From contig NZ_JNKW01000015.1 of the NCBI RefSeq assembly GCF_000702205.1, positions 1-46,238 on the forward strand: a DNA stretch of 46,238 nucleotides, written 5' to 3'. The notes under the pieces are model-generated. The model had not been told where the DNA came from. It made no database searches and worked only from the letters and a program-made list of their open reading frames with translations. Within the stretch, counting starts at the first letter, position 1, and each line of letters starts with the position of its first letter. Positions 1-7,593 of this stretch are shown one piece after another. Both the position numbers and the translations under genes were made by a program. Source of the DNA: Lachnospira multipara LB2003. GTDB lineage: Bacteria; Bacillota; Clostridia; Lachnospirales; Lachnospiraceae.

Positions 1-1
1 G

Positions 2-235
2 CATAAGATAAGGACAATTTACTGGAAACAATGGAAGAAGGTTAAAACGAAATTCAAGGAACTCAAAAAGTTAGGCGTGGAAGAAGAAAAAGCGTGGATA
101 TGCGCAAACATGCGAAATGGCAACTGGTATTGTGGTAGTTATTTTGTATTACAGACTGCGTTTAACAACAAGAAACTCCGTGAACTTGGATACCCAACAT
201 TCACAGAGTTTTATTTGAAAATATGTGAAAACTAG
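2..235 (+). CDS. ltrA-like: Group II intron reverse transcriptase/maturase, C-terminal fragment
   Basis: This is an open frame running in from the window edge and ending at a TAG; 77 residues are visible. The sequence has the C-terminal maturase signature of bacterial group II intron proteins: W-K-K-V-K-T near the start, A-W-I-C-A-N-M-R in the middle, and L-G-Y-P-T-F-T-E-F near the end. The family protein is about 400-600 residues, so the RT domain lies outside the window. The protein would help its own intron splice and move. It is followed directly by intron domains V and VI, the usual order for these elements. The 5' end is cut by the window edge, so whether the full gene is intact cannot be told. 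Confidence 0.85.
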   Translation, partial: HKIRTIYWKQWKKVKTKFKELKKLGVEEEKAWICANMRNGNWYCGSYFVLQTAFNNKKLRELGYPTFTEFYLKICEN

Positions 236-309
236 AGAAGCGCCGTATACGGAACCGTACGTACGGTGCTGTGGGAGGTCGGTAGATAAAATAATTATCT
301 ACCTCCTAC
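236..309 (+). mobile_element. Group II intron 3' end, domains V and VI
   Basis: Just after the maturase stop, AGCGCCGTA pairs with TACGGTGCT (one G-U), enclosing an inner stem-loop; this is the domain V hairpin with an AGC at its base. It is followed by a second hairpin built on GGTAGATA/TATCTACC, as expected for domain VI, and the intron probably ends at the CCTAC near 309. The exact 3' splice junction is inferred, not proven. The sequence after 309 belongs to the terminator of the neighbouring lepB. Confidence 0.75.
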
Positions 310-312
310 CCG

Positions 313-352
313 ATTAAAAAAAAATTCCCTTTATTAAAAGGGAATTTTTTGT
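313..352. terminator. Bidirectional Rho-independent terminator
   Basis: AAATTCCCTTT and AAAGGGAATTT form a stem with a four-base loop, with an A-run on the left and a T-run on the right. It would end lepB transcription on the minus strand and any intron transcription on the plus strand. Confidence 0.75.
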
Positions 353-354
353 GT

Positions 355-1062
355 TTATTTAAATGTGTTAAATGTTGGCTTTTTTGTTATGCCATTGAAA
401 TACTTAAAGATAACTTTTGCAAGGATCTTATCTTTATGTACAAAGTGAGTTGTTTGCCAATATCTTGAATCAAAGGAACTATTTCTATTATCACCCATAA
501 CAAAATAACAATCCTCTGGAACTAAGAAAGTCTGACTTGTTCCATTATCAACCATAGGTTCTTTAATATAGTCTTCACTTAATTCTACTTCATTTACATA
601 AACCTTGCCGCCACTAATAACAACCACATCGCCAGGTGTACCAATTACACGCTTGACATAGTTATCCTTCTCATTATCAGGAAATTTAAAAATAATAATA
701 TCTCCTCTTTGTGGTTCTGAGAATAGGTAAGATAGTCTAAATCCGATTAATCTATCATTTATATTGATTGTGGATTCCATAGAACCTGTAGGAACCTGAG
801 CGTTTATAATGATAAATCTTGTTATTACTAGTGCTATAAGAGCAGCAATTACAAGAATCTTAATGTAGCTTAGGATTTCTTTAGCTATAGCGCGTCCTAA
901 ATTTTTGTGTTTTGCCTGTTCTGGTTTCTTAGCATTATCGTCGTCATAGTCATCGTCTTCGTCTACATAGATGTCATCTAGTATTTCCACCCCATCATCT
1001 TCATCTGTGAGAAAATCCTCCACATATTCCTCATCATAGTTTTGCTTGTAACTTCTTGCCAT
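355..1062 (-). CDS. lepB: Type I signal peptidase
   Basis: Membrane-anchored serine protease that removes signal peptides from secreted proteins at the outer face of the membrane. Visible family boxes: P-T-G-S-M-E-S with nucleophile Ser94, Y-V-K-R-V-I-G with general-base Lys137, and G-D-N-R-N-S-S-F-D-S-R near the C-terminus. A single membrane segment lies at about 66-87. The protein is 235 residues, longer than a minimal Gram-positive enzyme because residues 1-50 are a very acidic, poorly ordered cytoplasmic tail dominated by Asp and Glu. AGAGG lies upstream of the chosen ATG. The gene sits 114 bases downstream of htpG, with a hairpin between them. Confidence 0.93.
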   Translation of the reverse strand: MARSYKQNYDEEYVEDFLTDEDDGVEILDDIYVDEDDDYDDDNAKKPEQAKHKNLGRAIAKEILSYIKILVIAALIALVITRFIIINAQVPTGSMESTININDRLIGFRLSYLFSEPQRGDIIIFKFPDNEKDNYVKRVIGTPGDVVVISGGKVYVNEVELSEDYIKEPMVDNGTSQTFLVPEDCYFVMGDNRNSSFDSRYWQTTHFVHKDKILAKVIFKYFNGITKKPTFNTFK

Positions 1063-1101
1063 GTAAGTACCTCTATAGTAGTTTATTGTTGATTTAACTA
1101 A

Positions 1102-1160
1102 AAAAGCTAGTTAATCGGACATTAAGAAACCTTGTATATCACGAAATCAACTAGCTTTAT
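1102..1160 (-). terminator. Possible htpG terminator (long-loop stem)
   Basis: AAAGCTAGTT at the left and AACTAGCTTT at the right are inverted repeats about 34 bases apart, just 3' of htpG on the minus strand and followed by a T-rich stretch. The long loop makes it a weaker terminator than others in the window. Confidence 0.45.
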
Positions 1161-1176
1161 TTTACGTTAAATAATT

Positions 1177-3168
1177 TTATTTGGCAAGTAATTGCATAAT
1201 TTGATTACTTCTTTGAATGAATCTAGTCATAGCTTCTGGCTGAAGTGGTTGGTGAGCTAGAAGAGCTAAGTCATAGATTTGAGTACTAAAGAGTGCTGTG
1301 TTCTCATTATCAGGATTATCAATAATGTATTTAACAAGCTTGTTATTAGCATTAAGAACTAATGTCTGACCATTAGCACCAAACATAGAAGGATCCATGT
1401 TTGCCATACCATACATCTTCATCATATCCTGCATACGTCTATCCTGCTCAGATAAAGTAATGATTGAAGAGATGTTCTCATCCTTAAGTTTTGTAACGTT
1501 TACATTTAACTTATCGTTATTTAAGGCCTTTTTAAAGATATCGCTAAGTTTTTCCTTAAGGTCTTTTAATTCATCTTCATTTACATCTTCCTTGAAGCTG
1601 TCATCAATTTCTGAATCTACACGGACAAACTTAAGATTTTCGTTCTTGCTCTCAAGAGTCTGAATAAATGGTTGATCAATTCTATTATCAAGAATTAGGG
1701 CATCAATCTTATCAGCCTTAAACATGTTGATATACTGGCTCTGTTCCTGAGTATCAGTAACGTAGTAAATTGTATTTTCGTGTTTTTCCTTATTTACTTC
1801 AAGTTCTTCTTTTAATGTAACATACTTATTATCTAAGTTCTTAAAGATGATATAGTCATTCATCTTTTCTGCGAATTTTTCATCCTTTAAGCAACCGTAC
1901 TTAATAAATGGATTGATATCATCCCAGTATTTTTCATAGTTTTCTCTGTCTGTCTTGCACATACCAGATAATTTATCAGCAACCTTCTTAGTGATATAAT
2001 CGCTGATTTTCTTAACAAAACCGTCATTTTGAAGTGCTGAACGAGAAACGTTAAGAGGTAAGTCTGGACAATCAATAACACCCTTTAATAAGAGAAGGAA
2101 TTCAGGAATAACTTCTTTGATGTTATCAGCAACGAAAACCTGGTTGTTATATAGCTTAATTGTACCTTCAGCTGATTCATATTCCATATTTAGCTTAGGG
2201 AAGTAAAGAATACCCTTTAAGTTAAATGGATAGTCCATATTAAGGTGAATCCAGAAGAGAGGTTCTTTATAATCCTTAAATACTCTATGGTAGAATTCAA
2301 TGTAATCTTCCTTAGAACATTCGTTAGGATGCTTTGTCCATAGTGGATGAATGTTATTAATAGCTTCTGGACGCTTATTTATTGTAACCATTTTCTTAGC
2401 TGGTTCTTTTTCAACAGTTTTCTTCTCACCGTTTTCTTCAACTTCTTCAGTAACAGCATCCTTAGTAAAACGCTTAACTACAACATCTTTTTCCTGTAAT
2501 TCTTCTTCAGGAATATCAACAGTTTTTGGCTCTTCATCAGTATTTTCCATAAAGATTTCAACTGGCATGAATGAGCAATACTTTTCAAGAACTTCTCTTG
2601 CCTTGTATTCGTTACAGAATTCATAAGCGTTCTCATTTAAGTAAAGAGTAATTGAAGTACCTATTTCTGTCTTCTTTGATTCTGACATGTCGTATTCTGT
2701 TCCGCCATCGCATTCCCAGTGAACAGCCTTAGAATCTTTTTTATAAGATAATGTATCAATAGTAACTCTATCAGCTACCATAAATGCTGAGTAGAAACCT
2801 AAACCAAAGTGTCCAATAATCTGGTCATCATTAGTCTTATCCTTGTACTGTTCAAGGAAAGCTTCAGCGCCAGAAAAAGCAATCTGGTTTATATATTCAT
2901 TAACTTCTTCACTTGTCATACCAAGACCATTATCAACAATAGTAATTGTCTTATTCTTAGGGCTAAGTAATACCTTTACCTTGTATTCAACATCATCTGG
3001 CTCTTCATATTCACCAATAAGAGCTAACTTCTTTAATTTAGTGATTGCATCACAAGCATTAGAGATTAATTCTCTGTAAAAAATATCATGATCAGAATAC
3101 ATCCATTTTTTAATTATTGGGAAGATGTTCTGAGAGTTAATAGATAAACTACCATGTTCTTTTGCCAT
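1177..3168 (-). CDS. htpG: Hsp90-family chaperone HtpG
   Basis: ATP-dependent cytosolic chaperone. The N-terminal GHKL ATPase motifs are clear: E-L-I-S-N-A-C-D-A, D-N-G-L-G-M, G-H-F-G-L-G-F-Y-S and G-T-S-I-T-L. A charged, Glu/Lys-rich stretch at about 215-262 links this to the middle domain, which contains N-V-S-R-S-A-L-Q-N. At 663 residues it is somewhat longer than E. coli HtpG, mainly through that linker. The start ATG is preceded by an AGGAG-type site. A perfect CIRCE operator lies about 120 bases upstream, so HrcA repression is expected. Confidence 0.96.
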   Translation of the reverse strand: MAKEHGSLSINSQNIFPIIKKWMYSDHDIFYRELISNACDAITKLKKLALIGEYEEPDDVEYKVKVLLSPKNKTITIVDNGLGMTSEEVNEYINQIAFSGAEAFLEQYKDKTNDDQIIGHFGLGFYSAFMVADRVTIDTLSYKKDSKAVHWECDGGTEYDMSESKKTEIGTSITLYLNENAYEFCNEYKAREVLEKYCSFMPVEIFMENTDEEPKTVDIPEEELQEKDVVVKRFTKDAVTEEVEENGEKKTVEKEPAKKMVTINKRPEAINNIHPLWTKHPNECSKEDYIEFYHRVFKDYKEPLFWIHLNMDYPFNLKGILYFPKLNMEYESAEGTIKLYNNQVFVADNIKEVIPEFLLLLKGVIDCPDLPLNVSRSALQNDGFVKKISDYITKKVADKLSGMCKTDRENYEKYWDDINPFIKYGCLKDEKFAEKMNDYIIFKNLDNKYVTLKEELEVNKEKHENTIYYVTDTQEQSQYINMFKADKIDALILDNRIDQPFIQTLESKNENLKFVRVDSEIDDSFKEDVNEDELKDLKEKLSDIFKKALNNDKLNVNVTKLKDENISSIITLSEQDRRMQDMMKMYGMANMDPSMFGANGQTLVLNANNKLVKYIIDNPDNENTALFSTQIYDLALLAHQPLQPEAMTRFIQRSNQIMQLLAK

Positions 3169-3290
3169 TTTAAAACACTCCTTTAGTAAATTTATTTTTA
3201 GAATCGCAAAGCGATTTATAGCTTTAATAAAGCATTGGCACTGCCAACAAAATATACTTTAAACTTTTAATGACGAGAAGTCAATAAAAA

Positions 3291-3317
3291 TTAGCACTCA
3301 AATTAAATGAGTGCTAA
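3291..3317. promoter_or_regulatory. CIRCE operator (HrcA site)
   Basis: The sequence reads TTAGCACTC, nine bases, GAGTGCTAA: an exact match to the CIRCE consensus including spacer length. It lies in the gap between divergent htpG and the LytTR regulator. By established knowledge HrcA binds here to repress heat-shock genes; from position it most likely controls htpG. Confidence 0.93.
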
Positions 3318-3379
3318 TAAAATTTTTATAAACTTTCCCATAGACTAGCTATAGTTATTGTAGATATATTTAAAACTAG

Positions 3380-3388
3380 TGTTATAAT
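3380..3388 (+). promoter_or_regulatory. Extended -10 promoter for the LytTR/GHKL operon
   Basis: TGTTATAAT is a perfect extended -10 box (TGn plus TATAAT), 45 bases before the regulator start. The -35 region is poor (TTGTAG at a 19-base spacing), which fits an activator-dependent promoter. Confidence 0.5.
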
Positions 3389-3432
3389 ATTGGATAGACT
3401 GTAAAGTTGAATTTAGGAATAGGAGATATTTG

Positions 3433-4170
3433 ATGAGGTTAGCTCTTTTAGATGATGATGAAAGCATACTTAAGGAAGTAAGACAAAGACTAGAATGCAT
3501 GACTGAAACAATTGAAACGGATTATTTTTCTACAAGTACATCACTTTTAAATACCATCAAAAAGAATGGCACAAATTACTATGATTTATTAATATTAGAT
3601 CACATAATGCCGGATATAAATGGCCTGGATTTGGCCCATATGTTAAGAGATGATGGATATACTGGATTGATTGCCTTTTTAACATGTGAAGATGGAATTA
3701 TTGATGATACATTTAGGGTGTTGCCATTTAGATTCCTAAGAAAACCAATTGATACAGATAGATTTGATGAAACTATATTATCTGCCATCAAAAAAATTAA
3801 TAAGAATAGGCTAATACAGGTTCCAATCTCATCCGCTGATTTTGAAATTGTGAAGATGAATGACATTCTATTGCTTGAAGGAGGTCACAGAAAAACTAAA
3901 ATAATAACAAAGGATAAGGATATAATTAGTACAAGGATTATGTCAGAATGGTTAAAACATTTTGAAAGCGAAGATATAGGATGTTTTGTAAGGGTTAGCA
4001 AAAGCTACGTTGTAAATCTAGAGCATGTAAAAAGTTACACAAAGGTTTACAGGGGAGGTTTTATTAGATTAGATATGGATAATTTAGAAGTTGAAGTGGG
4101 AAATTCTTATTGGAATAGATTTATTGAAAAGATGAATTTCTATAGCTTAAGCAATAAAGTTACCATATAA
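3433..4170 (+). CDS. LytTR-family response regulator
   Basis: Cytoplasmic DNA-binding response regulator. An N-terminal receiver domain (about 1-125) has the acidic pair D8/D9 and phospho-acceptor D56 in L-I-L-D-H-I-M-P-D, plus the conserved Lys in L-R-K-P. The C-terminal half (about 135-240) is a LytTR domain with F-V-R-V-S-K-S-Y-V-V-N-L. I start at ATG 3433, seven bases after GGAG; the in-frame TTG at 3430 is too close to the RBS. It is followed after 41 bases by its likely cognate kinase. The pair has the domain make-up of AgrA/AgrC and related peptide-sensing systems; its target genes are not evident from the sequence. Confidence 0.88.
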   Translation: MRLALLDDDESILKEVRQRLECMTETIETDYFSTSTSLLNTIKKNGTNYYDLLILDHIMPDINGLDLAHMLRDDGYTGLIAFLTCEDGIIDDTFRVLPFRFLRKPIDTDRFDETILSAIKKINKNRLIQVPISSADFEIVKMNDILLLEGGHRKTKIITKDKDIISTRIMSEWLKHFESEDIGCFVRVSKSYVVNLEHVKSYTKVYRGGFIRLDMDNLEVEVGNSYWNRFIEKMNFYSLSNKVTI

Positions 4171-4211
4171 AGTAGGCAGTAATGTTCTAACTAAAAAAGG
4201 GAGTTATATAT

Positions 4212-5537
4212 ATGTTAGATATGGTTTTAAAAATATTAGTTGAATCAAGTTTTTTGTGTTTGGAATACATTCAAACTTACCTAATTACGAAGGGGCTTTT
4301 TGACTTAAAATTAAGAAAAAAACACTTTCTTTCTTTGATAGCTTTGGGATTAATTGGCGTAATAAGTGCACTTTTCTTTGATGAGGTCACAATAGATGTT
4401 ATCCATATTTTAATTCCACCGATTTTTCTTATAGTAAATGTTTTGGATAAAAAAGACATAAAAAGGATACTTTTTTCTGCAATGATTTATAATGTATTAG
4501 ATACATTAGTAACTATTGTAATAAATTTTTTTGTACCGGCAATGCAAGGGGATGCAATAATTCAAACAATTAATGACATGTTATTTGAATTATGTATGAT
4601 GATTGTTGTTATGCTTTTTTATATCCTTGTTTGTAAAAAAAGAAATTCTCTTAAGGAAATTCATATGGGAAGATACCTTAGTTTCTATTCAATGATAGGT
4701 TTTGCAATTATGATAAATGCTTGTATAGCAGTCCTTTATTTTACAGATTACAAGATGGAATTAAATAAGATAATAGCAGTTCTTATTCTTTCAACAGCGA
4801 TAATATTAATTACCCTGATTCTTCTTACAATTAATGTTTTTCAAATTGATAAGCTACAAGATGATATTTCACTTTATAACAGAATGGTTTATAACCAGGT
4901 TGAGTATTATAAGGTATTAGAGGAAAAAGATAGGGCAACAAAGGCTTTTAGACATGATATAAGAAAGCATTTGTTTTGCATGAAGCACTTAAGTGATACT
5001 AATGATTATGAACAGTTAAATGAATATATTGGCGGCTTATGTGAAAACGTAACAGAGATTTCACCACTTATTAATACGGGTAATGGTCTAATATCTTCAA
5101 TTATTACAGAAGAAATTAGACAATATCCAAATCTTAAAATTAAATGTGTTGGACACTTACCTTCGGATATGGGAATATCAAATATCGATTTATGTACGAT
5201 TTTTTACAATCTGTTTCAAAATTCCTGTGAGGCAGGAGCAAAATTTGTTGAAGGTCTTACAAAGGAGAATCGAGAAAAAGATTTGAAAAAAATGGACTTC
5301 GATGTTTATGTAGAGATGTCAATTACTAATATGAATAAGATAATTACTATAAAAAATAAGAGAATAAATCCGCCAAAAAAGAATTTTAGAGGATTTATTT
5401 CATCTAAAAAGGAAAGTGGACATGGAATTGGAATGGTTAATGTCCTCTTTACCATAGATAAGATTAATGGATCGATTATTACATCAGATGATGGTTATTT
5501 ATATACAACTGAGGTAATAATACCTAATAATAATTAA
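4212..5537 (+). CDS. AgrC-like GHKL sensor histidine kinase
   Basis: Polytopic membrane sensor kinase. About six hydrophobic segments fill residues 1-212; a short coiled region follows, then the phospho-acceptor motif F-R-H-D-I-R-K-H with His248, then a GHKL ATPase domain with N-box L-F-Q-N-S-C-E-A-G and G-box G-H-G-I-G-M-V-N-V. This is the AgrC/ComD/quorum-sensor layout (HPK10 type), usually sensing a peptide. GGGAG lies before the ATG. It is followed 13 bases later by a gene for a 17-residue peptide. No AgrB-type protease or AgrD propeptide gene is nearby. Confidence 0.87.
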   Translation: MLDMVLKILVESSFLCLEYIQTYLITKGLFDLKLRKKHFLSLIALGLIGVISALFFDEVTIDVIHILIPPIFLIVNVLDKKDIKRILFSAMIYNVLDTLVTIVINFFVPAMQGDAIIQTINDMLFELCMMIVVMLFYILVCKKRNSLKEIHMGRYLSFYSMIGFAIMINACIAVLYFTDYKMELNKIIAVLILSTAIILITLILLTINVFQIDKLQDDISLYNRMVYNQVEYYKVLEEKDRATKAFRHDIRKHLFCMKHLSDTNDYEQLNEYIGGLCENVTEISPLINTGNGLISSIITEEIRQYPNLKIKCVGHLPSDMGISNIDLCTIFYNLFQNSCEAGAKFVEGLTKENREKDLKKMDFDVYVEMSITNMNKIITIKNKRINPPKKNFRGFISSKKESGHGIGMVNVLFTIDKINGSIITSDDGYLYTTEVIIPNNN

Positions 5538-5550
5538 GGAGGCGATAGAT

Positions 5551-5604
5551 ATGTTAACAGGAGGTTATTTATTTGATCTTGTCAAGAAAATCATGGGAAA
5601 GTAG
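5551..5604 (+). CDS. 17-residue amphipathic peptide, candidate signal or effector
   Basis: The reading frame MLTGGYLFDLVKKIMGK is preceded by a near-ideal AAGGAGG site that starts right after the kinase stop codon, with an eight-base spacer to ATG. Residues 6-17 would form a short cationic amphipathic helix (hydrophobic L, F, L, V, I, M on one side; D, K, K, K on the other). There is no Cys, so it is not a classic AgrD-type thiolactone precursor, and no leader peptide. It resembles phenol-soluble modulins or delta-hemolysin in general character only. Translation is well supported by the RBS; the role is inference from its place behind a peptide-sensor-type kinase. Confidence 0.6.
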   Translation: MLTGGYLFDLVKKIMGK

Positions 5605-5864
5605 GATCAAAGAAAAAGAGTGAAAATCTAAATTGTATACAATGTATCAAGTTGCGGTTTTTGTGTCCTAAGATGCATTGTAAAGACAACGGCAAATATA
5701 TACAATAATATTGTTGAATGAATTGCTTCACATTTTCAGTTCATAAACAATTTGTCTCTAGTCGTTCATGGAGACACCAGTTAATTTCGCGTTATGTACA
5801 CCCTAGATTCTTGTTTGTTGTTGTCTGAAACCGAATACAAATAAAGATAGCATAATGCCAAAAA
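5605..5864 (+). other. Non-coding 3' tail of the kinase/peptide operon
   Basis: About 260 bases without a credible gene. They contain the 12-base palindrome ATTGTATACAAT near 5634, a CAATAATATTG palindrome near 5704, and a hairpin with stem TGTCTC (5753-5758) and GAGACA (5771-5776). Short ATG frames (9-11 codons) have no RBS. With the terminator at 5865 this could be a structured 3' UTR or small RNA. Confidence 0.4.
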
Positions 5865-5887
5865 AAGCAGGTATTTATACCTGCTTT
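5865..5887. terminator. Bidirectional terminator
   Basis: AAGCAGGTA and TACCTGCTT form a perfect stem with a TTTA loop, flanked by an A-run and a T-run. It serves the peptide operon on the plus strand and the DUF5721-like gene on the minus strand. Confidence 0.85.
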
Positions 5888-5889
5888 TT

Positions 5890-6387
5890 CTAGTTTTGTG
5901 TATATGAAATTTTACATGCATCAAATGTATTTAAAAGGTAGTTATCAAAGGCTTTCTCCAAAGTCTTATCTAATGTAAATACCTTTAGTGATGTACCAGT
6001 TATAATTGTTACTTGATCGTCTTTATAATTTATATTAATAAACAATCCATCAATATCTTCTAATGCTAAATCAATATTATTATCTTTTATTAGCTTAGCT
6101 GTTGCAGTTTCTGAAAGGGCGAATATTATTTTTAAACTAGTTGGAACCTTGCTTCCCTTGATTAGATTAAAAGCATGAGGCCTTTGACTTTTCCATGTCA
6201 TATAAATTCTATTTCCAATTTCTTGTAATTCTTCTGAATTATAAAAAGAAGGATTAATTCTACCATCGATTGTATAACTACAAGCTGTTTGGAATGTGGC
6301 TTCGGATAATAATAGATTATCAAAGGTCTCATTAACTAATAGCTTATTCATAAAATCGGCTGTGTTATTAATTGTTAGTGATATCAT
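5890..6387 (-). CDS. DUF5721-like protein of unknown function
   Basis: A 165-residue soluble protein without signal peptide or membrane segment. It resembles the clostridial DUF5721 family in its overall pattern: an N-terminal D-F-M-N-K-L-L, a central R-P-H-A-F-N-L-I-K-G, and C-terminal G-T-S-L-K-V-F-T-L-D-K. The family's function is not known to me. It lies 27 bases downstream of the radical SAM gene and is probably co-transcribed with it and with tRNA-Thr. The family assignment is from memory of the pattern and is moderate. Confidence 0.65.
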   Translation of the reverse strand: MISLTINNTADFMNKLLVNETFDNLLLSEATFQTACSYTIDGRINPSFYNSEELQEIGNRIYMTWKSQRPHAFNLIKGSKVPTSLKIIFALSETATAKLIKDNNIDLALEDIDGLFININYKDDQVTIITGTSLKVFTLDKTLEKAFDNYLLNTFDACKISYTQN

Positions 6388-6414
6388 ATATTAAATCTCC
6401 ATTGTGTTCTTTTA

Positions 6415-7356
6415 CTATTTTTTTAAAATACCAGTAAAGTCAAAGTCAGGAATAAAACTTTCCTTTGCAACCCTTCCGTCCTGGGTAAATCCATTAATGA
6501 CTCCTAAATCAATTGCAAAGTCTACAACCTTCTTATATTCATAGCTTGTAAGCTTTCTATGCAGTAATTTGTGATCCTTTACCTGTGGAAGAGGAGTGTA
6601 TTGGTTCATAATGCTTATATAGACATTATCTTTATAAGTCTCATATAGATACTTAACTACAGCAATAGAATCATTACTTGTTCCTGGTAAACAAAGGTGT
6701 CTTACAATAATTCCGGATTTCATTAGCTCGTAATCAATCTTTAAATTATTATCTGCATTAAATTTATCAGTTTCTTCCTTAGTAAAAAATCTAGCCTTAC
6801 CTACTTGTCTATACATTTCCTCAAGGGCGCGACTTGCAACTTCAAAATAATCAGGAGCACTAGAATACTCCTTTGCAATATTGTTATCAACATATTTAAA
6901 ATCGGGAAGATAAACATCAACTAAGCCACAAAGGTCTTTAAGGGTGTTAACATTTTCATAGGAACTAGTATTGTAAACAATAGGAATAACAAGTCCCTTC
7001 GATTTAGCTAACTCTAAAGCCTTGATAATTTCATAAGTAAAGTGAGTTGGTGTAACAAGGTTTATGTTATTAGCGCCACTTTCCTGCAATCTTAGAAAAA
7101 TATCAGAAAGTTCTGTGTTAGTTAATTTAATTCCCTTGTTGTTAGCAGCTATATCAAAATTTTGGCAAAATATACAGCGCATATTACAACCGGAAAAAAA
7201 TACGGCACCACTTCCGCTAGTGCCTGAAATACATGGTTCTTCCCAAAAATGAAGAGCAGCACGTGCTGCTCTTATTGAATTATCTGATTTGCAATATCCA
7301 ATATTCTCTTGTCTATTTATATTACAGCCTCTAGGGCAGATGTTACATTTATTCAT
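6415..7356 (-). CDS. PflX-like radical SAM protein
   Basis: The 313-residue protein starts M-N-K-C-N-I-C-P-R-G-C, a Cys-rich N-terminus, followed by the radical SAM cluster motif in C-N-M-R-C-I-F-C (CxxxCxxC) at about 57-64, and later G-T-S-N-D-S. This matches the PflX group (COG1313), related to pyruvate formate-lyase activating enzymes; the substrate is unknown. The frame stays open upstream as far as 7473, but that would run through a repeat element and into tRNA-Thr, so I take the ATG at 7356, where the family consensus begins. The RBS is weak (TAGGT). Confidence 0.82.
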   Translation of the reverse strand: MNKCNICPRGCNINRQENIGYCKSDNSIRAARAALHFWEEPCISGTSGSGAVFFSGCNMRCIFCQNFDIAANNKGIKLTNTELSDIFLRLQESGANNINLVTPTHFTYEIIKALELAKSKGLVIPIVYNTSSYENVNTLKDLCGLVDVYLPDFKYVDNNIAKEYSSAPDYFEVASRALEEMYRQVGKARFFTKEETDKFNADNNLKIDYELMKSGIIVRHLCLPGTSNDSIAVVKYLYETYKDNVYISIMNQYTPLPQVKDHKLLHRKLTSYEYKKVVDFAIDLGVINGFTQDGRVAKESFIPDFDFTGILKK

Positions 7357-7372
7357 AAAAATACCTACAAAT

Positions 7373-7446
7373 GAACCACAGGGATGAGATGCATCTAACG
7401 ATGCGGCCCTGTGGCTACATAGCAATTTACTTCGTAAATTGCTACA
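7373..7446 (-). repeat. Structured repeat element, copy A
   Basis: Read on the minus strand: hairpin 1 (AGCAATTTAC, GAA loop, GTAAATTGCT), linker ATGTAG, then hairpin 2 with outer stem CCACAGGG/CCCTGTGG, inner stem GCATC/GATGC, and TTC at the end. Copy B at 40869-40938 has the same plan with paired base changes, so the structure rather than the sequence is kept. It lies between tRNA-Thr and the radical SAM gene. Confidence 0.75.
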
Positions 7447-7449
7447 GAG

Positions 7450-7521
<72 letters not shown>

Positions 7522-7547
7522 GAGTTGTGCATTGCACAAACAATTTT

Positions 7548-7576
7548 AATATAATTCTAAAAAAATATAATGTCAA
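7548..7576 (-). promoter_or_regulatory. Promoter of tRNA-Thr
   Basis: On the minus strand TTGACA, 17 bases, TATATT. The -35 is perfect. A 15-base palindrome, TTGTGCA-T-TGCACAA, sits between the promoter and the tRNA. It likely drives tRNA-Thr and may read into the radical SAM and DUF5721-like genes. Confidence 0.75.
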
Positions 7577-7593
7577 GTTATTACATAAACTAA

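Noticed and set aside
1397-3079. Several open frames on the plus strand within htpG
   Set aside because: They are antisense shadows rich in Ser and Phe with no RBS.
5551-5604. Double-glycine leader or AgrD-type precursor
   Set aside because: The Gly-Gly is at residues 4-5, far too early for a leader, and there is no Cys or charged C-terminal recognition tail.
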